Positions 7,432-17,053 are shown, counted from the stretch's first letter. The stretch: DNA of 64,000 nt from Spirosoma pollinicola (GCF_002831565.1 NZ_CP025096.1:4140501-4204500), one strand, 5' to 3'. The notes: generated by a model from the sequence alone, not told the origin. Numbers and translations are program-made.

Positions 7432-9468
7432 ATGAAGTTATTTCTGCTGCCCGTTGTTGTTATTTTTAGTCTTCAGGTGTTTGCCCAGCCGGTTGTGAAT
7501 CCGTCAAAGACCAGTTCGACGCAACAGAGCCGACGGTATTTTGGCCTGCATTTCGATTTCCATGCTGGCGTTCATGACTCACTAATTGGACATAATCTAT
7601 CGGAACACGGGCTCGACTCATTGCTGACGGCCGTTAAGCCCGATTTTATCCAGGTCGATTGCAAGGGGCATCCGGGCGTGTCGAGCTACTCATCCAACGT
7701 GACCAATGCTACTGTGGCTCCCCACATCACGAAAGACCCGCTCGCATTCTATCGGGCAGTTACACGTAAACATGGCATAGGCTTGTACCTGCATTATTCG
7801 GGGGTGTACGATGAGGCTGTGCTGGCTAAGCATCCAAATTGGGCAGTTCAAAAAGCCGATAGTACAATCAATATTTCCAAAACGTCGGTTCATGGGCCTT
7901 ATGTCGATTCGTTGTTGATTCCTCAACTTAACGAACTGGCCGATTACGGGGCCGATGGCGTGTGGGTCGACGGTGAATGCTGGGCAACGGTGCTGGATTA
8001 TTCTCCGGCGGCACTGGCGAGATTTCAGACCGAAACGGGCATCCAAACGGTGCCTCGTTCAGACAAGGATGCTGCCTATAGCGCCTTTGTTGAGTTTGCC
8101 CGACAGTCGTTTTTACAGTATTTGGGGCACTATGTCGATGCTGTTCATCGGCATATACCCACCTTCCGAATTGCGTCGAACTGGGCCTATTCGTCCATGA
8201 TGCCGGAACCGATCAACACCCATGTCGACTTCCTGTCGGGCGATCTGACGCCGAGTAACAGCGTAAATTCGGCTGCCCTGGAAGGGCGGGTAATGGCCGC
8301 ACAGGGGCAGCTTTACCGAAAACCCTGGGATTTGATGTCGTGGAGTTTCTGGTATGAATTCAACCCGGTGCAACGGCAGGGCGACCAGAAAACGGCGGTT
8401 CATTTGATGCAGGAAGCTGCCGAAATAATTTCGCTGGGGGGCGGCTTTCAGGCCTATTATCAACAACGACGGGATGCCTCGATTTCCCGACGCGAACAGC
8501 CCGCTATGGTCGAACTGAGCCGCTTCGTAAGAGCCCGGCAACCGTTTTGCGAGGGCAGCGTTCCGATGCCGCAGGTCGCTGTTTTGTATACAAACTCGAC
8601 AGTCAGGGCATTTAATCAATCGCTGTTTGGCAATGGACAAACGCAGCGAATTAGCGGTGTACTAACCGCCCTTTTAGATGCTCAACTACCTGTTGAGGTG
8701 CTATCGGAACAACACCTGAAAGGGCGGCTGAATCAATATCCGATCATTGTGGTATCGCAGCAGGATTCGCTCGATCCGGATTTCCGACGCGATTTGCTCG
8801 CTTACGCCCGGCAGGGGGGGCATTTGCTCATTATAGGGGCACAGACAAGCAGGTCGTTTGCCGCTGAACTGGGGGTTTCACCCGCCGAAATTGTAACGGC
8901 TGGGCCGAGGTTTATCCTACACGGTGGCGCATCGGTTGTGCTGACCGGCCCTTTTTTGCACGTAAGTATTACCGGTGAAAACACGAAACCCATCGGTCAG
9001 TTTCTGCAATCGGAAGCGGGCGACCCGGTATCGGGTGTTATTGCTACAGAAACGGCCTTCGGTAAGGGTAAACTAACCGCGGTGTATGCCGATCTGAGTC
9101 GCGATTATCAAAAACATCAATCGGCAAAATTGCGGGATTTTATTGCGTCTTTAGCGAAACCCTTATTGACCAAGCCTCTGGTTGAGGTGAGCGGTTCAAA
9201 GCTGGTACATGTTGTCCTGAACTGGCAACACGACCGCACGGCGGTAAACCTGATCAATACGGGTGGCCGCCACGCCGATCCGCAAGTATTCACCTACGAC
9301 GAAGTGCCGCCATTAACCAATCTTACTGTTCGGATTCGTGCCGATAAAAAGCCAAATCGTATCGTACAGCAACCCGAAAATCGGAGCCTGCCGGTTCAAT
9401 ATGCGAATGGTATCGCCACGGTAACTGTACCGAAGTTGGCGGTGCAGTCGGTGTTGGTTGTGGAGTAG
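7432..9468 (+). CDS. Secreted glycoside-hydrolase-like protein
   Basis: 678 residues with a signal peptide (MKLFLLPVVVIFSLQVFAQ). Residues about 35-330 form a TIM-barrel-like domain with YFGLHFDFHAG, DFIQVDCKGHPG, GLYLHYSGVYD and ADGVWVDGECW, as in putative glycosidases related to GH29 or to GHL families; Asp and Glu in VDGEC are candidates for catalysis. The middle part (MPQVAVLYTNSTVRAF, PIIVVSQQDSLDPDFR) looks like the class I glutamine-amidotransferase-like domain that follows many beta-galactosidase or fucosidase-type barrels, and the C-terminus is a beta-sandwich. Likely periplasmic or surface carbohydrate hydrolase; the substrate is unknown. It is transcribed alone. Confidence 0.7.
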   Translation: MKLFLLPVVVIFSLQVFAQPVVNPSKTSSTQQSRRYFGLHFDFHAGVHDSLIGHNLSEHGLDSLLTAVKPDFIQVDCKGHPGVSSYSSNVTNATVAPHITKDPLAFYRAVTRKHGIGLYLHYSGVYDEAVLAKHPNWAVQKADSTINISKTSVHGPYVDSLLIPQLNELADYGADGVWVDGECWATVLDYSPAALARFQTETGIQTVPRSDKDAAYSAFVEFARQSFLQYLGHYVDAVHRHIPTFRIASNWAYSSMMPEPINTHVDFLSGDLTPSNSVNSAALEGRVMAAQGQLYRKPWDLMSWSFWYEFNPVQRQGDQKTAVHLMQEAAEIISLGGGFQAYYQQRRDASISRREQPAMVELSRFVRARQPFCEGSVPMPQVAVLYTNSTVRAFNQSLFGNGQTQRISGVLTALLDAQLPVEVLSEQHLKGRLNQYPIIVVSQQDSLDPDFRRDLLAYARQGGHLLIIGAQTSRSFAAELGVSPAEIVTAGPRFILHGGASVVLTGPFLHVSITGENTKPIGQFLQSEAGDPVSGVIATETAFGKGKLTAVYADLSRDYQKHQSAKLRDFIASLAKPLLTKPLVEVSGSKLVHVVLNWQHDRTAVNLINTGGRHADPQVFTYDEVPPLTNLTVRIRADKKPNRIVQQPENRSLPVQYANGIATVTVPKLAVQSVLVVE

Positions 9469-9497
9469 GGGTCGTTTTCTGGCGCGGGCATTCGCCC

Positions 9498-9580
9498 GTG
9501 CCTGTTCATATCGCCAGTATTCACTGGCGCCAGAACATCCGGCCAGAACACCAGTGAATACTGGCTTTATGAACAGGCAC
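9498..9580. repeat. Inverted repeat after the glycosidase gene
   Basis: GTGCCTGTTCATA and GCCAGTATTCACTGG (9498-9527) are repeated in inverted order at 9551-9580. It lies 30 bp past the stop and may work as a terminator. Flanks are GC-rich. Confidence 0.8.
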
Positions 9581-9640
9581 GACGGGGCCGCCCTTTAGGT
9601 TTGTGGCGTGGTAAGATTCTAAGATTTGGTAGCTTGCCAA

Positions 9641-9721
9641 CAAGTGAACAGGGTGGGCTACCCTAGGGGGCCGCAGAGTTCCAGCTCTATGCGCGGATTC
9701 AGGACCCACCCTGTTTTACTT
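9641..9721 (+). ncRNA. Candidate IS110 bridge RNA
   Basis: AACAGGGTGGG (9647-9657) pairs perfectly with CCCACCCTGTT (9705-9715), and AAGT/ACTT extends the stem outward. The loop between is about 47 nt and contains AGAGTTCCAGCTCT, which can form its own hairpin. It is in the non-coding end upstream of the IS110 transposase, exactly where IS110-family elements carry their bridge RNA. The exact ends are unknown. Confidence 0.55.
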
Positions 9722-9832
9722 GCTTAAAGGCTCGAATGGAAATTCGGGGATACTGCCCCATTAGCAAGGGTTTGAGCATTGAAGCAAGGACTTGTTGAAC
9801 ACGGCACCGGCCGGCCTAAATTACTATCTCTT

Positions 9833-10840
9833 ATGGACATTTGCTATTTCATCGGTGTTGACGTTTCGAAAGCCACACTGAACTGGGCCGTCTTCGATGG
9901 TAAAACCATTCTCTTACAATGCCAGTCAGAAAATACGGAAAAAGGTATTAAGGCCACCCTTAAACTCATCAGGGCACTACCAGGTTTCAAGGCTGGCCAA
10001 TCGGTTTGCTGTGCCGAACACACGGGCATTTACAATGCTCATCTGTTGGCTTACTTACACAAACTTTCTTTTCCCCTTTGGTTAGAAAGCAGTTTGCAGA
10101 TTAAGAAAGCAGGCGGTCTTCAACGGGGTAAAACTGACGCCATTGACGCAGCCCGAATTGCCGAGTATGCTTTCCGCTTTCGAGATAAAATGTGCTTGTG
10201 GCAGCCACCACGGCCCGTTCTGCAAAAACTGGCCGCTCTCAGCGCCCTTCGTCAACGGCTTCTAAGGATTCGCCAGCAACTCCAACAACCCCTTAACGAG
10301 CAGCAGGGCTTCGTGGAAAAGTCTTTGCAAAAGCAGCTGGCTAAAAACTGCCAGGCTTCGTTAAAAGCCATCAATGCCGACTTGGAGAGTGCGGAGAAAC
10401 AAATCAATAAGCTCATTCAGGACGATGATCGCTTGAAGGAGCTTTTTGGTTGGATCACCTCCGTTCCTGGCGTAGGTGATGCGATTGCGGCTGAAGTGTT
10501 AGTGGCTACCAACGAATTTAAGGCCATCAACGATCCCAAAAAACTTGCCTGTCACTCTGGCGTGGCTCCTTTTGAATACCGATCAGGTAGTAGTGTCCGT
10601 GGTAAAACGCGGGTAAGTCGGCACGCCCGACTTCGATTGAAATCTCTTTTTCATTTGGGTGCCATGTCAGCAATTCGGATGAAAGGGCAGTTACAAGATT
10701 ACTACCAACGAAAAATTGGTGAAGGCAAAAACAAGATGCTGGTTCTGAATGCAGTTCGCAATAAACTCATCCACCGTGTTTGCTCAGTGGTTAACCGCCA
10801 GCAGAAATATGACAAAAACTATACGCCCGCGCTTGCATAA
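9833..10840 (+). CDS. IS110-family transposase (copy 1)
   Basis: 335 residues from the ATG at 9833 (MDICYFIGVDVSKATLNWAVF); the frame is open 54 bases further but only with a TTG. The N-terminal DEDD RuvC-like domain starts with GVDVSKATLNW and includes CAEHTGIYN and GKTDAIDAARIA. The C-terminal transposase-20 domain has SVPGVGDAIAAEVLVA and CHSGVAPFEYRSGSSVRGK, where the serine is the expected nucleophile. It appears complete and is probably active. Its 3' end lies directly against a truncated IS1 copy at 10859, which suggests insertion into, or deletion next to, that older element. Confidence 0.93.
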   Translation: MDICYFIGVDVSKATLNWAVFDGKTILLQCQSENTEKGIKATLKLIRALPGFKAGQSVCCAEHTGIYNAHLLAYLHKLSFPLWLESSLQIKKAGGLQRGKTDAIDAARIAEYAFRFRDKMCLWQPPRPVLQKLAALSALRQRLLRIRQQLQQPLNEQQGFVEKSLQKQLAKNCQASLKAINADLESAEKQINKLIQDDDRLKELFGWITSVPGVGDAIAAEVLVATNEFKAINDPKKLACHSGVAPFEYRSGSSVRGKTRVSRHARLRLKSLFHLGAMSAIRMKGQLQDYYQRKIGEGKNKMLVLNAVRNKLIHRVCSVVNRQQKYDKNYTPALA

Positions 10841-10858
10841 ACCATGGAAATCCGTGCG

Positions 10859-11237
10859 GAACAAGAAACAGCCCCGTTGGCTGTGGTGGGTCGAAGATGC
10901 GGTGACAGGCGAGATCATTGCCTTTGTTTTTGGCCGCCGTACCCACCAAACCTTTCGACATTTACTAAGTCTATTGGAGCAGGCTAAAATCGAGGTAATC
11001 AGATGGATAACGGACTCTTGGTGGGCCTATTTTGATTGCCTAGATCAACGATTACGCTTAGTCCGTAAAGCTTCCTTACAGAGTCTTGAGCGTAAGCATC
11101 TTACCCTCCGAACACGCCTGAAACGACTGACCCGTCGAACCATCTGCTTTTCTAAATCTGTTGCGGTCCATGACACAACAATCGGCCTGTTTATCAATCA
11201 GTTTTTCTTCGCCGATCAACGCAGTTAAGCCACTACC
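10859..11237 (+). pseudogene. IS1-family InsB 3' remnant
   Basis: Codes for KKQPRWLWWVEDAVTGEII and onward to FINQFFFADQRS, nearly the same as the InsB product at 30978-31427, but the first third of InsB and all of InsA are missing. The element's right end (AACGCAGTTAAGCCACTACC) ends at 11237. The break falls right beside the IS110 copy 1, which likely removed or displaced the 5' part. Not functional. Confidence 0.85.
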
Positions 11238-11278
11238 GAAAACGCGATTAAGTTCTAAAAAAACGGTTGTCTTACAGG

Positions 11279-11319
11279 TGTAATACAGACAGCAATTTAG
11301 TCTGACAACCTGTATTACA
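11279..11319. repeat. 10-bp perfect inverted repeat
   Basis: TGTAATACAG (11279-11288) pairs with CTGTATTACA (11310-11319). It lies between the IS1 end and the first MITE. Possibly a terminator or protein-binding site; nothing else supports a role. Confidence 0.6.
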
Positions 11320-11332
11320 AAACATAATGTAG

Positions 11333-11462
11333 GTGGCTGTTGCGAAAGTCTGGAATGAAATAAAGTTGCGGAGAAAGAAAGCTTGTTTCAGGCTTCCGAA
11401 CGCTCCAAACCTGTCTTTTCCTGGAGCTAATACAAGCGAGCATCGACTTTTGCAACAGCCAC
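11333..11462. mobile_element. MITE A1, 130 bp
   Basis: Ends are GTGGCTGTTGCGAAAGTC and GACTTTTGCAACAGCCAC, an 18-bp terminal inverted repeat with one mismatch. It is flanked by the 4-bp direct repeat GTAG. No coding capacity. Same ends and almost the same length as the elements at 16915 and 17765, but a different interior. Confidence 0.88.
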
Positions 11463-11480
11463 GTAGATTATACAACAAAA

Positions 11481-11507
11481 AAGCAGACTAACATTGCCAG
11501 TCTGCTT
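11481..11507. terminator. Bidirectional terminator hairpin
   Basis: AAGCAGACT (11481-11489) pairs with AGTCTGCTT (11499-11507); an A-run lies on the left and pyrimidines on the right. There is no gene ending close by on the plus strand, so it may belong to an older gene arrangement. Confidence 0.55.
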
Positions 11508-11678
11508 TCCGCTTCTATCCACACCATATGAGGATCATCTCGTCCTCTTATTATATAATAGTAAGTGAATAAGCGAATACTTAGTTCGATCCATTTACTG
11601 GATCAACATAACGTTTGATTGTACAACAGAAAAGATACTATGCTGTTAGAATAATATCTCTGTAACCGGAAGCTAATA

Positions 11679-12005
11679 ATGGGTGTAGAATTGACGTGGC
11701 TTGAACAAAGGATTGCACTCTTAAAAAGCCATATTAGAGAATTAAAAGAGCTTTCTAGTCTTGAAAAACAGACCCGGACTGGGTTGCTAGTGCAGCAAGG
11801 ACAGGAACGAAATGAGCTATTTAATAATAGAAATAACTCTAGTGTAATGGCTGCAATAGTCACGCAACATACTCACCAACTAACGGAGTTAAGTATCCAT
11901 TTCAGTTCAGAGCGTACTACCCTTTTAGCCCGTCAGAAGCAAGAAGAGCTTAAACAAGCTGAGCAGATTGATTTAGAAAGAGACGATCAATCCAAGCCAG
12001 CCTAG
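11679..12005 (+). CDS. Small coiled-coil protein of unknown function
   Basis: A 108-residue, charged, all-helical protein without signal peptide. Heptad-like runs (WLEQRIALLKSHIRELKELSSLEKQ and LLARQKQEELKQAEQIDLERD, residues about 6-32 and 85-105) suggest a coiled coil. I do not recognise the family. It lies upstream of the receiver-like gene at 12163, with 157 bp between them, in a region rich in mobile DNA. Confidence 0.6.
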   Translation: MGVELTWLEQRIALLKSHIRELKELSSLEKQTRTGLLVQQGQERNELFNNRNNSSVMAAIVTQHTHQLTELSIHFSSERTTLLARQKQEELKQAEQIDLERDDQSKPA

Positions 12006-12162
12006 ATACATAGTGCACCTGGTTCCGCTAAAGGCACCTATAAAATAGGCTATGTTGAACACAATACGTTTACGTAGGTCCACGGCCTCAATTTATGAAC
12101 TCCTCCATGACCAAGCCCGCAACAGGGCAGGTTGACGCTTGGAATTATACTTTATCCTAGGA

Positions 12163-12621
12163 ATGAATCCAAATCACGATACCGACTGGATGCTGATTGC
12201 TGAAGATCAGATTGATTTGTGGATCCTGCTACGGGCGCATTTACAGCGAGTCTTGCCAGATGTACAACTGGTTCATCTCATTGATGCCCCAACGGCTCTT
12301 AGTTATCTCCAGTGTTGCTTAATAGAAAGGCAGCCGTTGCCTCGCCTGATACTGAGTAACCTGTATATGCCTCATTTAGAGGATGGCCTTGGCTTATTGA
12401 CCTCTCTGAAAGAACCCTCTTCCAGCTTTCGTCATTTACCCGTGGTCATGGTTAGCTCGTCGACCTATATCCAGGATCGCCAAGAGGTGAACCGACGTGG
12501 GAGTAGCTATTTGTCAAAGCCTGCCAGCTATGAGGAATGGAGTGAATTTTTAAGAACCCTCAGTCAGTACTGGCAGGATAGTCTACCACCCGGAAAGGAT
12601 AAGTATAAGGAGCCTGAATGA
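12163..12621 (+). CDS. Receiver-domain protein with Asp-to-Asn phospho-site
   Basis: About 152 residues from ATG 12163; a TTG 24 bases earlier is less likely. It is a single-domain response regulator of the type common in this group: acidic pair at the start (LIAEDQIDLW), long first linker, PRLILSNLYMPHL, and the Lys-Pro near the end (SYLSKPASYEEW). At the phospho-acceptor position the usual Asp is Asn (SNLYMP versus SDINMP in the protein at 28912). So it is probably not phosphorylated and may act as a decoy or a constitutive form. It is convergent with the histidine kinase remnant at 12682. Confidence 0.8.
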   Translation: MNPNHDTDWMLIAEDQIDLWILLRAHLQRVLPDVQLVHLIDAPTALSYLQCCLIERQPLPRLILSNLYMPHLEDGLGLLTSLKEPSSSFRHLPVVMVSSSTYIQDRQEVNRRGSSYLSKPASYEEWSEFLRTLSQYWQDSLPPGKDKYKEPE

Positions 12622-12681
12622 CTCTACCTGACCTTAGGCTAGTAGGAAAGTTGCCTGATGATCTACCCAAGCCTGGACCAA

Positions 12682-13772
12682 TTAGGGGTGCCAGTGAGTC
12701 GATAGGCGAATCCGAAACAGGGTGCCCGCTCCCGGCCGGCTTTCGATCTCTAAACTGGCCCGCAGCAGTTCACATAATCCCTTCACGATCGATAAGCCGA
12801 TACCTTCCCCTTTATGGGCAAAAGCAGAGCTAGACGCTTGAATCGTTGCCCCTTGCTGCGCATCGGCAGCAGGATTAGCCAGGCCAAAGGCCGCTGTCGA
12901 TTCCGGGGAGGGAGCTAACAATTGGGGTAATGAACCCGCCTGAGTAGCCGTGGGCAAACCCGGTCCCGAATCCTGTACACTGACGATCCAGTGGTAATCA
13001 TTCTCTCGGGTCCAAGAGACCGATACCAAGCCGGTGGGGGTATGCTTGAGGGCATTGAGCACCAAGTTTTGAAGGATCCGCTGAAGCTGCACCGGATCAC
13101 ACTCGACGGGCAAGGCCGCCGGGCCATCCGCTTTGAGTAAAAGCCCCCGCTCGGCGGCCAGGGGCTGGTAGCTTGCTACCAGGTTGGTCAACAACTGGCC
13201 CGCATCCATGGGCTGGATGTGGAGTGTTTCCTGGCCGGCTTCTAACCGGGCGACCTCGATGAGTTGGGTCACTAAACGGCGACTGTTGGCTAGATTGCGT
13301 TGCAACATAGCCAGAAAGGGTTTCCAGTCTTCTTCCGAATCGCTGGTTAGTTCTAACAGGGAGGCCGCCCCCTCAATGATACCGAAACTGCCCCGTAGGT
13401 CATGAGATGATTGATGTAACAAATCACTCCGCTGCTGACTCACCTGATTCAACTGAACTAGTGTTTTCTCCAGGGCGTCCACCCGGCTCAAAGCGGCTGT
13501 CCGTTGTAAGATGTCATACTGCTCCAGGCTACCCACACTGATCTGGTTAGCGAACTGGGCCATTTGCTCATACGCCGTCGCCATGTCCTGCCGGTCTATG
13601 GTTGGGTAGAGTTGCCAACAGAGTCGTAACTCCCCCAATAGGATAGTGCTCAGGTGTATCATCTCGGCCGATAATTCGGCTAGTGTATACCCTTTTTGCC
13701 AGCGATGGAGGCCATGTTCAGCGGCTAACAGGCCTATCTGCTGTTCTTCGTCCTGGCTCCGCAGCCGCTGCT
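12682..13772 (-). pseudogene. Histidine kinase, C-terminal part of a gene split by IS21
   Basis: The open frame carries the kinase core: SSHDLRGSFGII (phospho-His), NLVLNALKHT (N box), DSGPGL and GEGIGLSIVK (G boxes). It continues upstream of the first Met through RLRSQDEEQQIGLLAAEHG to the insertion point at 13772. The missing first 64 residues lie at 16351-16542 on the other side of the IS21 element. Together they make one kinase of about 425 residues with an RsbRD-like N-terminal sensor segment and no membrane helix. An inner Met could allow a truncated kinase, but the sensor part would be lost. Confidence 0.9.
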
Positions 13773-13857
13773 ATATATTCCGGCAATCGAAGACCACGTA
13801 TTCCGGCAAATCAGGCCACTGTGGATAAGTGTAAGAAGAAGGACATAAAGGTAAGCG

Positions 13858-14604
13858 CTATACTGATTTTTCTTCCCCTTTTCCCTGTTTTCGTTGAGAC
13901 TCTCCTTTCAACTCAATACGGTGAGCCTGATGTAATAACCGGTCTAGGAAGGCATCGGCAATCGTTGGTTCTGCCAGATAATCATACCATTGAGCAACCG
14001 GTAGCTGGGAGGTTATGATCGTTGAGTGGCGACCATACCGGTCTTCCATAATCTGTAACAGGGCCAGTTTGGCATCCATGTCCAGCGGTGCCAGTCCCCA
14101 GTCATCCAGGATCAGCACATGCAATCGCTCCAGACGGGCTAGTTCTCTGACAAAAGAGCCGTCGGCTCGAGCCATATGGAGTGTTTGAATCAGTTTTGGC
14201 AAAGCAAAATAGCCGACCCGGAACCCTTTCAGGCAAGCCTGATACCCAAAAGCGGTCGCCAGATAGCTTTTGCCACAACCGGTTGCACCCGTGAGCAGCA
14301 GATTTTCTCCTCGTTGAATAAATGATAGATCGGCCAGCCTTAGAATCAGGCTCTTGTCGAGTTGACGTTCCGGACTATAGCGGATTTCTTCAAGTGAGGC
14401 CTGATACCGGAAGCGGGCCTGCTGAACGGCTAACTGGGTACGCCGATGGTGGCGATATTCCCATTCTGCATCCAGTAACCGGTCCAGTAATTGTTCCTGT
14501 GGGGGCCATTGATGGGCCGGTAACTGGAGCAGCGTTTGCCAGAGGGTTGCCATCCCGGCGAGTTTCAACCCGTTCAAACGATCTAATGTTGCCTGATTAT
14601 TCAC
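13858..14604 (-). CDS. istB: IS21 helper ATPase IstB
   Basis: 248 residues, AAA+ ATPase of the DnaA/DnaC-like IstB family. Walker A is GATGCGKSYLA; Walker B is HVLILDDWGL. Starts MNNQATLDRLNGLKLAGM, as in copy 2. It works with IstA to choose and bend target DNA. Intact. It lies 27 bases after the istA stop, as usual in IS21. Confidence 0.95.
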   Translation of the reverse strand: MNNQATLDRLNGLKLAGMATLWQTLLQLPAHQWPPQEQLLDRLLDAEWEYRHHRRTQLAVQQARFRYQASLEEIRYSPERQLDKSLILRLADLSFIQRGENLLLTGATGCGKSYLATAFGYQACLKGFRVGYFALPKLIQTLHMARADGSFVRELARLERLHVLILDDWGLAPLDMDAKLALLQIMEDRYGRHSTIITSQLPVAQWYDYLAEPTIADAFLDRLLHQAHRIELKGESQRKQGKGEEKSV

Positions 14605-14630
14605 CTTTTTCAGTTGGTTTAATAGTTATT

Positions 14631-16206
14631 TTATTGGTATGCAACGGCTCCCCGTATGTTCTCGTGAGCCGGTATAGACGTTGTGGTTACCTGTGGTAAG
14701 GGGAGCCGATCCAGTTCACTATCCAGGATGCCACGGATAATTTTGTAGGATACACTCCCATAGTGCAGCGCCCGCTCGCAGGCTTTTTCCAGGCGGTTAA
14801 GTTCCACTTTTTTTACCAGTGAAAGAATACCGGCGCAGGAGCGGTAGACCTGTTGCGGATAGGCGTTGACAGGGGCCTCCAGGCGCTTCAATACCTGCTC
14901 AATGGCCTTGGTCAGCCAGGGACCGGTCTCAAGTGCCTGTTGCCGGAAAAAGTCGGGTGACCACTGGTTTACCCACTGCTGCTGGGGAGGTAAATGCTCG
15001 GGTCGTGTTGAATACCCATGAGCCAGAGGGCATCGGGAGTGAAACGCAATGCGCTCGTGCTGGTGCCGGGTGGCCGGTGCCATATAGCTCAACGGTTTGC
15101 CGGGTGTATACCAGCTTAACCTGCTGACCAACAAACCGGTGTGGCACACTGTAATAATGCTTGTCGGGTTGAAGCAGTACATGGCAATTGAGCTGAACTT
15201 TGGCCAGCCGGTACTCTTTCAGTTCATACCCATCGGCTGGTAGTGCTCGTAGCTGAGTCGCTTCCAGGGTCTCGAAACGTTGTCGGCGGCTATACGTTTT
15301 GCCCTGAAACAGGAGCTGATTGTGGGCTTCAACCAGTTGCATAATCTGTTGGTTAAGCGCCTGCAAAGTGTGAAACGGTTTATCCTGAAGAGCCGTGTAC
15401 ACCCGTTGATAGAGGATATTAACCGCCCCTTCTACCAGCGCCTTATCGCGCGGCTTACGGCTGCGGGCCGGATAAATGCACGTGCCATAATGGGCCGCAA
15501 AGTCCTGGATGGTCTGGTTCAGATCAGGCTCGTAGCGATTGGCCGTTTGTACGGCAGCCTTCAGATTGTCAGGAACAACGGCGGCCGGTACGCCCCCAAA
15601 AAAGGCCAGTGCGTTACTGAGTCCTGTTAGAAAGTCTTCCTTACGCTGACTGGTCATGGCCACCGCATAAGTCAGCTGACTACAACCCAATATGGCCACA
15701 AAGAACTCATAGATAACGGGCTGATTAGTCGTAGCATCCATCACGGTCAAGCGCTTGCCGGCATAGTCGACAAACAGTTTATCACCGGCTTTATGCTCGA
15801 TATGCATAACTGTCCGCTGCGTTTGTAACCACTGCTTATAGCGTAGACAAAACTGCGTGTACTGAAGCCCGTCGGGGTTGTGCTGCTTGTAAAGAGACCA
15901 CAGAAGGAACCGGGTTACTCCCGGCTTGCTGAGCTGAGCGTCGAAGCTGGTAAAGCGTTCGTAGAGATCACCGATACGATCCGCTTTGGGGATTAGTGGC
16001 TGAGCCAATAAACGATGGAGCTGGTCGTCCTGCCAGCTGAGGGCTTGGTCCAGTGTGGCAAAATGGCCTTCGATAGTGGCCAGATACTGATCTACAGTAG
16101 ATCGGGCTACGGCTAATGTGGCAGCAATGGCCCGTTTACTGTAGCCTTGCTGACGAAGTTGAAGAATGCGTCGGATCTGATACATGGGTAAGCGTTGGTT
16201 AGCCAT
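14631..16206 (-). pseudogene. istA: IS21 transposase IstA broken by a 16-nt insertion
   Basis: Codons from 16206 give an HTH (RRAIAATLAVARSTVDQYL), the RVE integrase core (DKLFVDYAGKRL, ILGCSQLTYAVAM, VPDNLKAAV, KALVEGAVN) and then lose frame after VKLVYTRQTVELY. The right frame resumes at QHERIAFH and runs to the stop at 14631. The break is exactly the 16 nt at 15066-15081; leaving them out gives VELYHQHERIAFH, which aligns gap-free with VEVYCQHQRIATH of copy 2. DDE residues are intact. Transposition would need frame restoration. Confidence 0.93.
15066..15081 (-). repeat. 16-nt hairpin mini-insertion in istA
   Basis: Read on the minus strand: GGCACCGGCCACCCGG, that is stem GGC, loop ACCG, stem GCC, tail ACCCGG. 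It is the only sequence separating the two istA frames. Same architecture as the six elements in the IS1182 copies, but with stem bases exchanged on both sides. Confidence 0.85.
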
Positions 16207-16350
16207 AGTCGCTGCTGAGAGTCAGGGGAAATCTGTCACTCAACCAAACTACGGGCCTTCTTACACTTATCCACAGGTGGCCTGATTTAGCCGGAATGTA
16301 TGGCCTGTCATGGCCGTATTGAATGGCCTACTTTAGGCCGAAATATACAG

Positions 16351-16542
16351 CTGCTGCAGCATGTTAAGCATGAAGGGGACTTTATTATTGAACTCTTCGC
16401 GGCTTAAGCTTTTGACGCCTTTCAGGGCGGGATCGGTCTCACAAGCGGTTCGCCAGTTATTAAGCAGAGCGTCGCGACGGGCGGCCAGATAGGTGGCTAA
16501 TTGGTCTGAAGGAGCCAAGGCTTCCTCCGAGAGGGATGTCAT
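16351..16542 (-). pseudogene. Histidine kinase, N-terminal part of the IS21-split gene
   Basis: Encodes MTSLSEEALAPSDQLATYL to NKVPFMLNMLQQ, 64 residues, then runs into the IS21 end. It resembles the RsbRD/rsbR-type N-terminal domain placed before orphan kinases. The rest of the gene is at 12682-13772. Confidence 0.88.
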
Positions 16543-16914
16543 GGTTGACTGGGGTAAACTTCCTCACTACGTCCGGCAGGGGCGGTCCGTCCGGAGGAGT
16601 TTCCCAATAAGGCAACCAGGCGAAAAGGTACTGATCATCAAAGCGGTTAGCAGTGATCTAAAGGTAACACCGTTTTGAGCCATATGATATGGTAAAGCCA
16701 ACTTTGTTTTTGACGTGGGCAACCAGTAGCTCAGAAGCCGTTTTTGATTGTACTTTATTTGCCCTTGACTAGGTCAATCTACGGCTATTTCATTAACATA
16801 CTACTAGGCTTTCTTCTCCCGCGCGGCGTCCGCCCTTTCCAACGTACAATTCCGTCTGTTTTCATGGCTTCTGTAGGGTGTATGATCTTGGAATAGTTTC
16901 TTAACATAAGTGTA

Positions 16915-17043
16915 GTGACTGTCGCAAAAGTCAGTAAGCTGTTCAGGTTGTCAAAAAGTCAGCCAGACTAGGGACGATTTTGGGCTGGAAAATGCAGACT
17001 GAATACCGAAAAATAAGCCCTTATCGACTTTTGCAACAGCCAC
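16915..17043. mobile_element. MITE A2, 129 bp
   Basis: Ends GTGACTGTCGCAAAAGTC and GACTTTTGCAACAGCCAC. Flanks TGTA and TGGA are not a perfect duplication. The 20 bp GAATAGTTTCTTAACATAAG lie directly before the left flank, as they do at MITE A3, and the right flank has the inverse TTTATGTTAA. Confidence 0.85.
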
Positions 17044-17053
17044 TGGATTTATG

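Larger units (their letters stand above)
13773..16349. mobile_element. IS21-family element, copy 1
   Basis: Contains istB and istA on the minus strand. Its ends carry the multiple repeats typical for IS21: TATATTCCGGC on the left, and complement of TGTATATTTCGGCC on the right, with further copies inside (ATTCCGGC near both ends, and a shared GGATAAGTGTAAGAAG). It is flanked by the 6-bp direct repeat GCTGCT, a target-site duplication. It split a histidine kinase gene. Its istA is frameshifted by a 16-nt insertion. Confidence 0.9.

Noticed and set aside
9779-9832. TTG-initiated extension of IS110 copy 1
   Set aside because: IS110 proteins begin close to the GVDVSK motif, and the ATG at 9833 gives that.
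16819-16840. CCCGCGCGGCGTCCGCCC, a GC-rich block resembling the mini-insertions
   Set aside because: It is too short in the loop and intergenic, so an insertion cannot be tested by frame.
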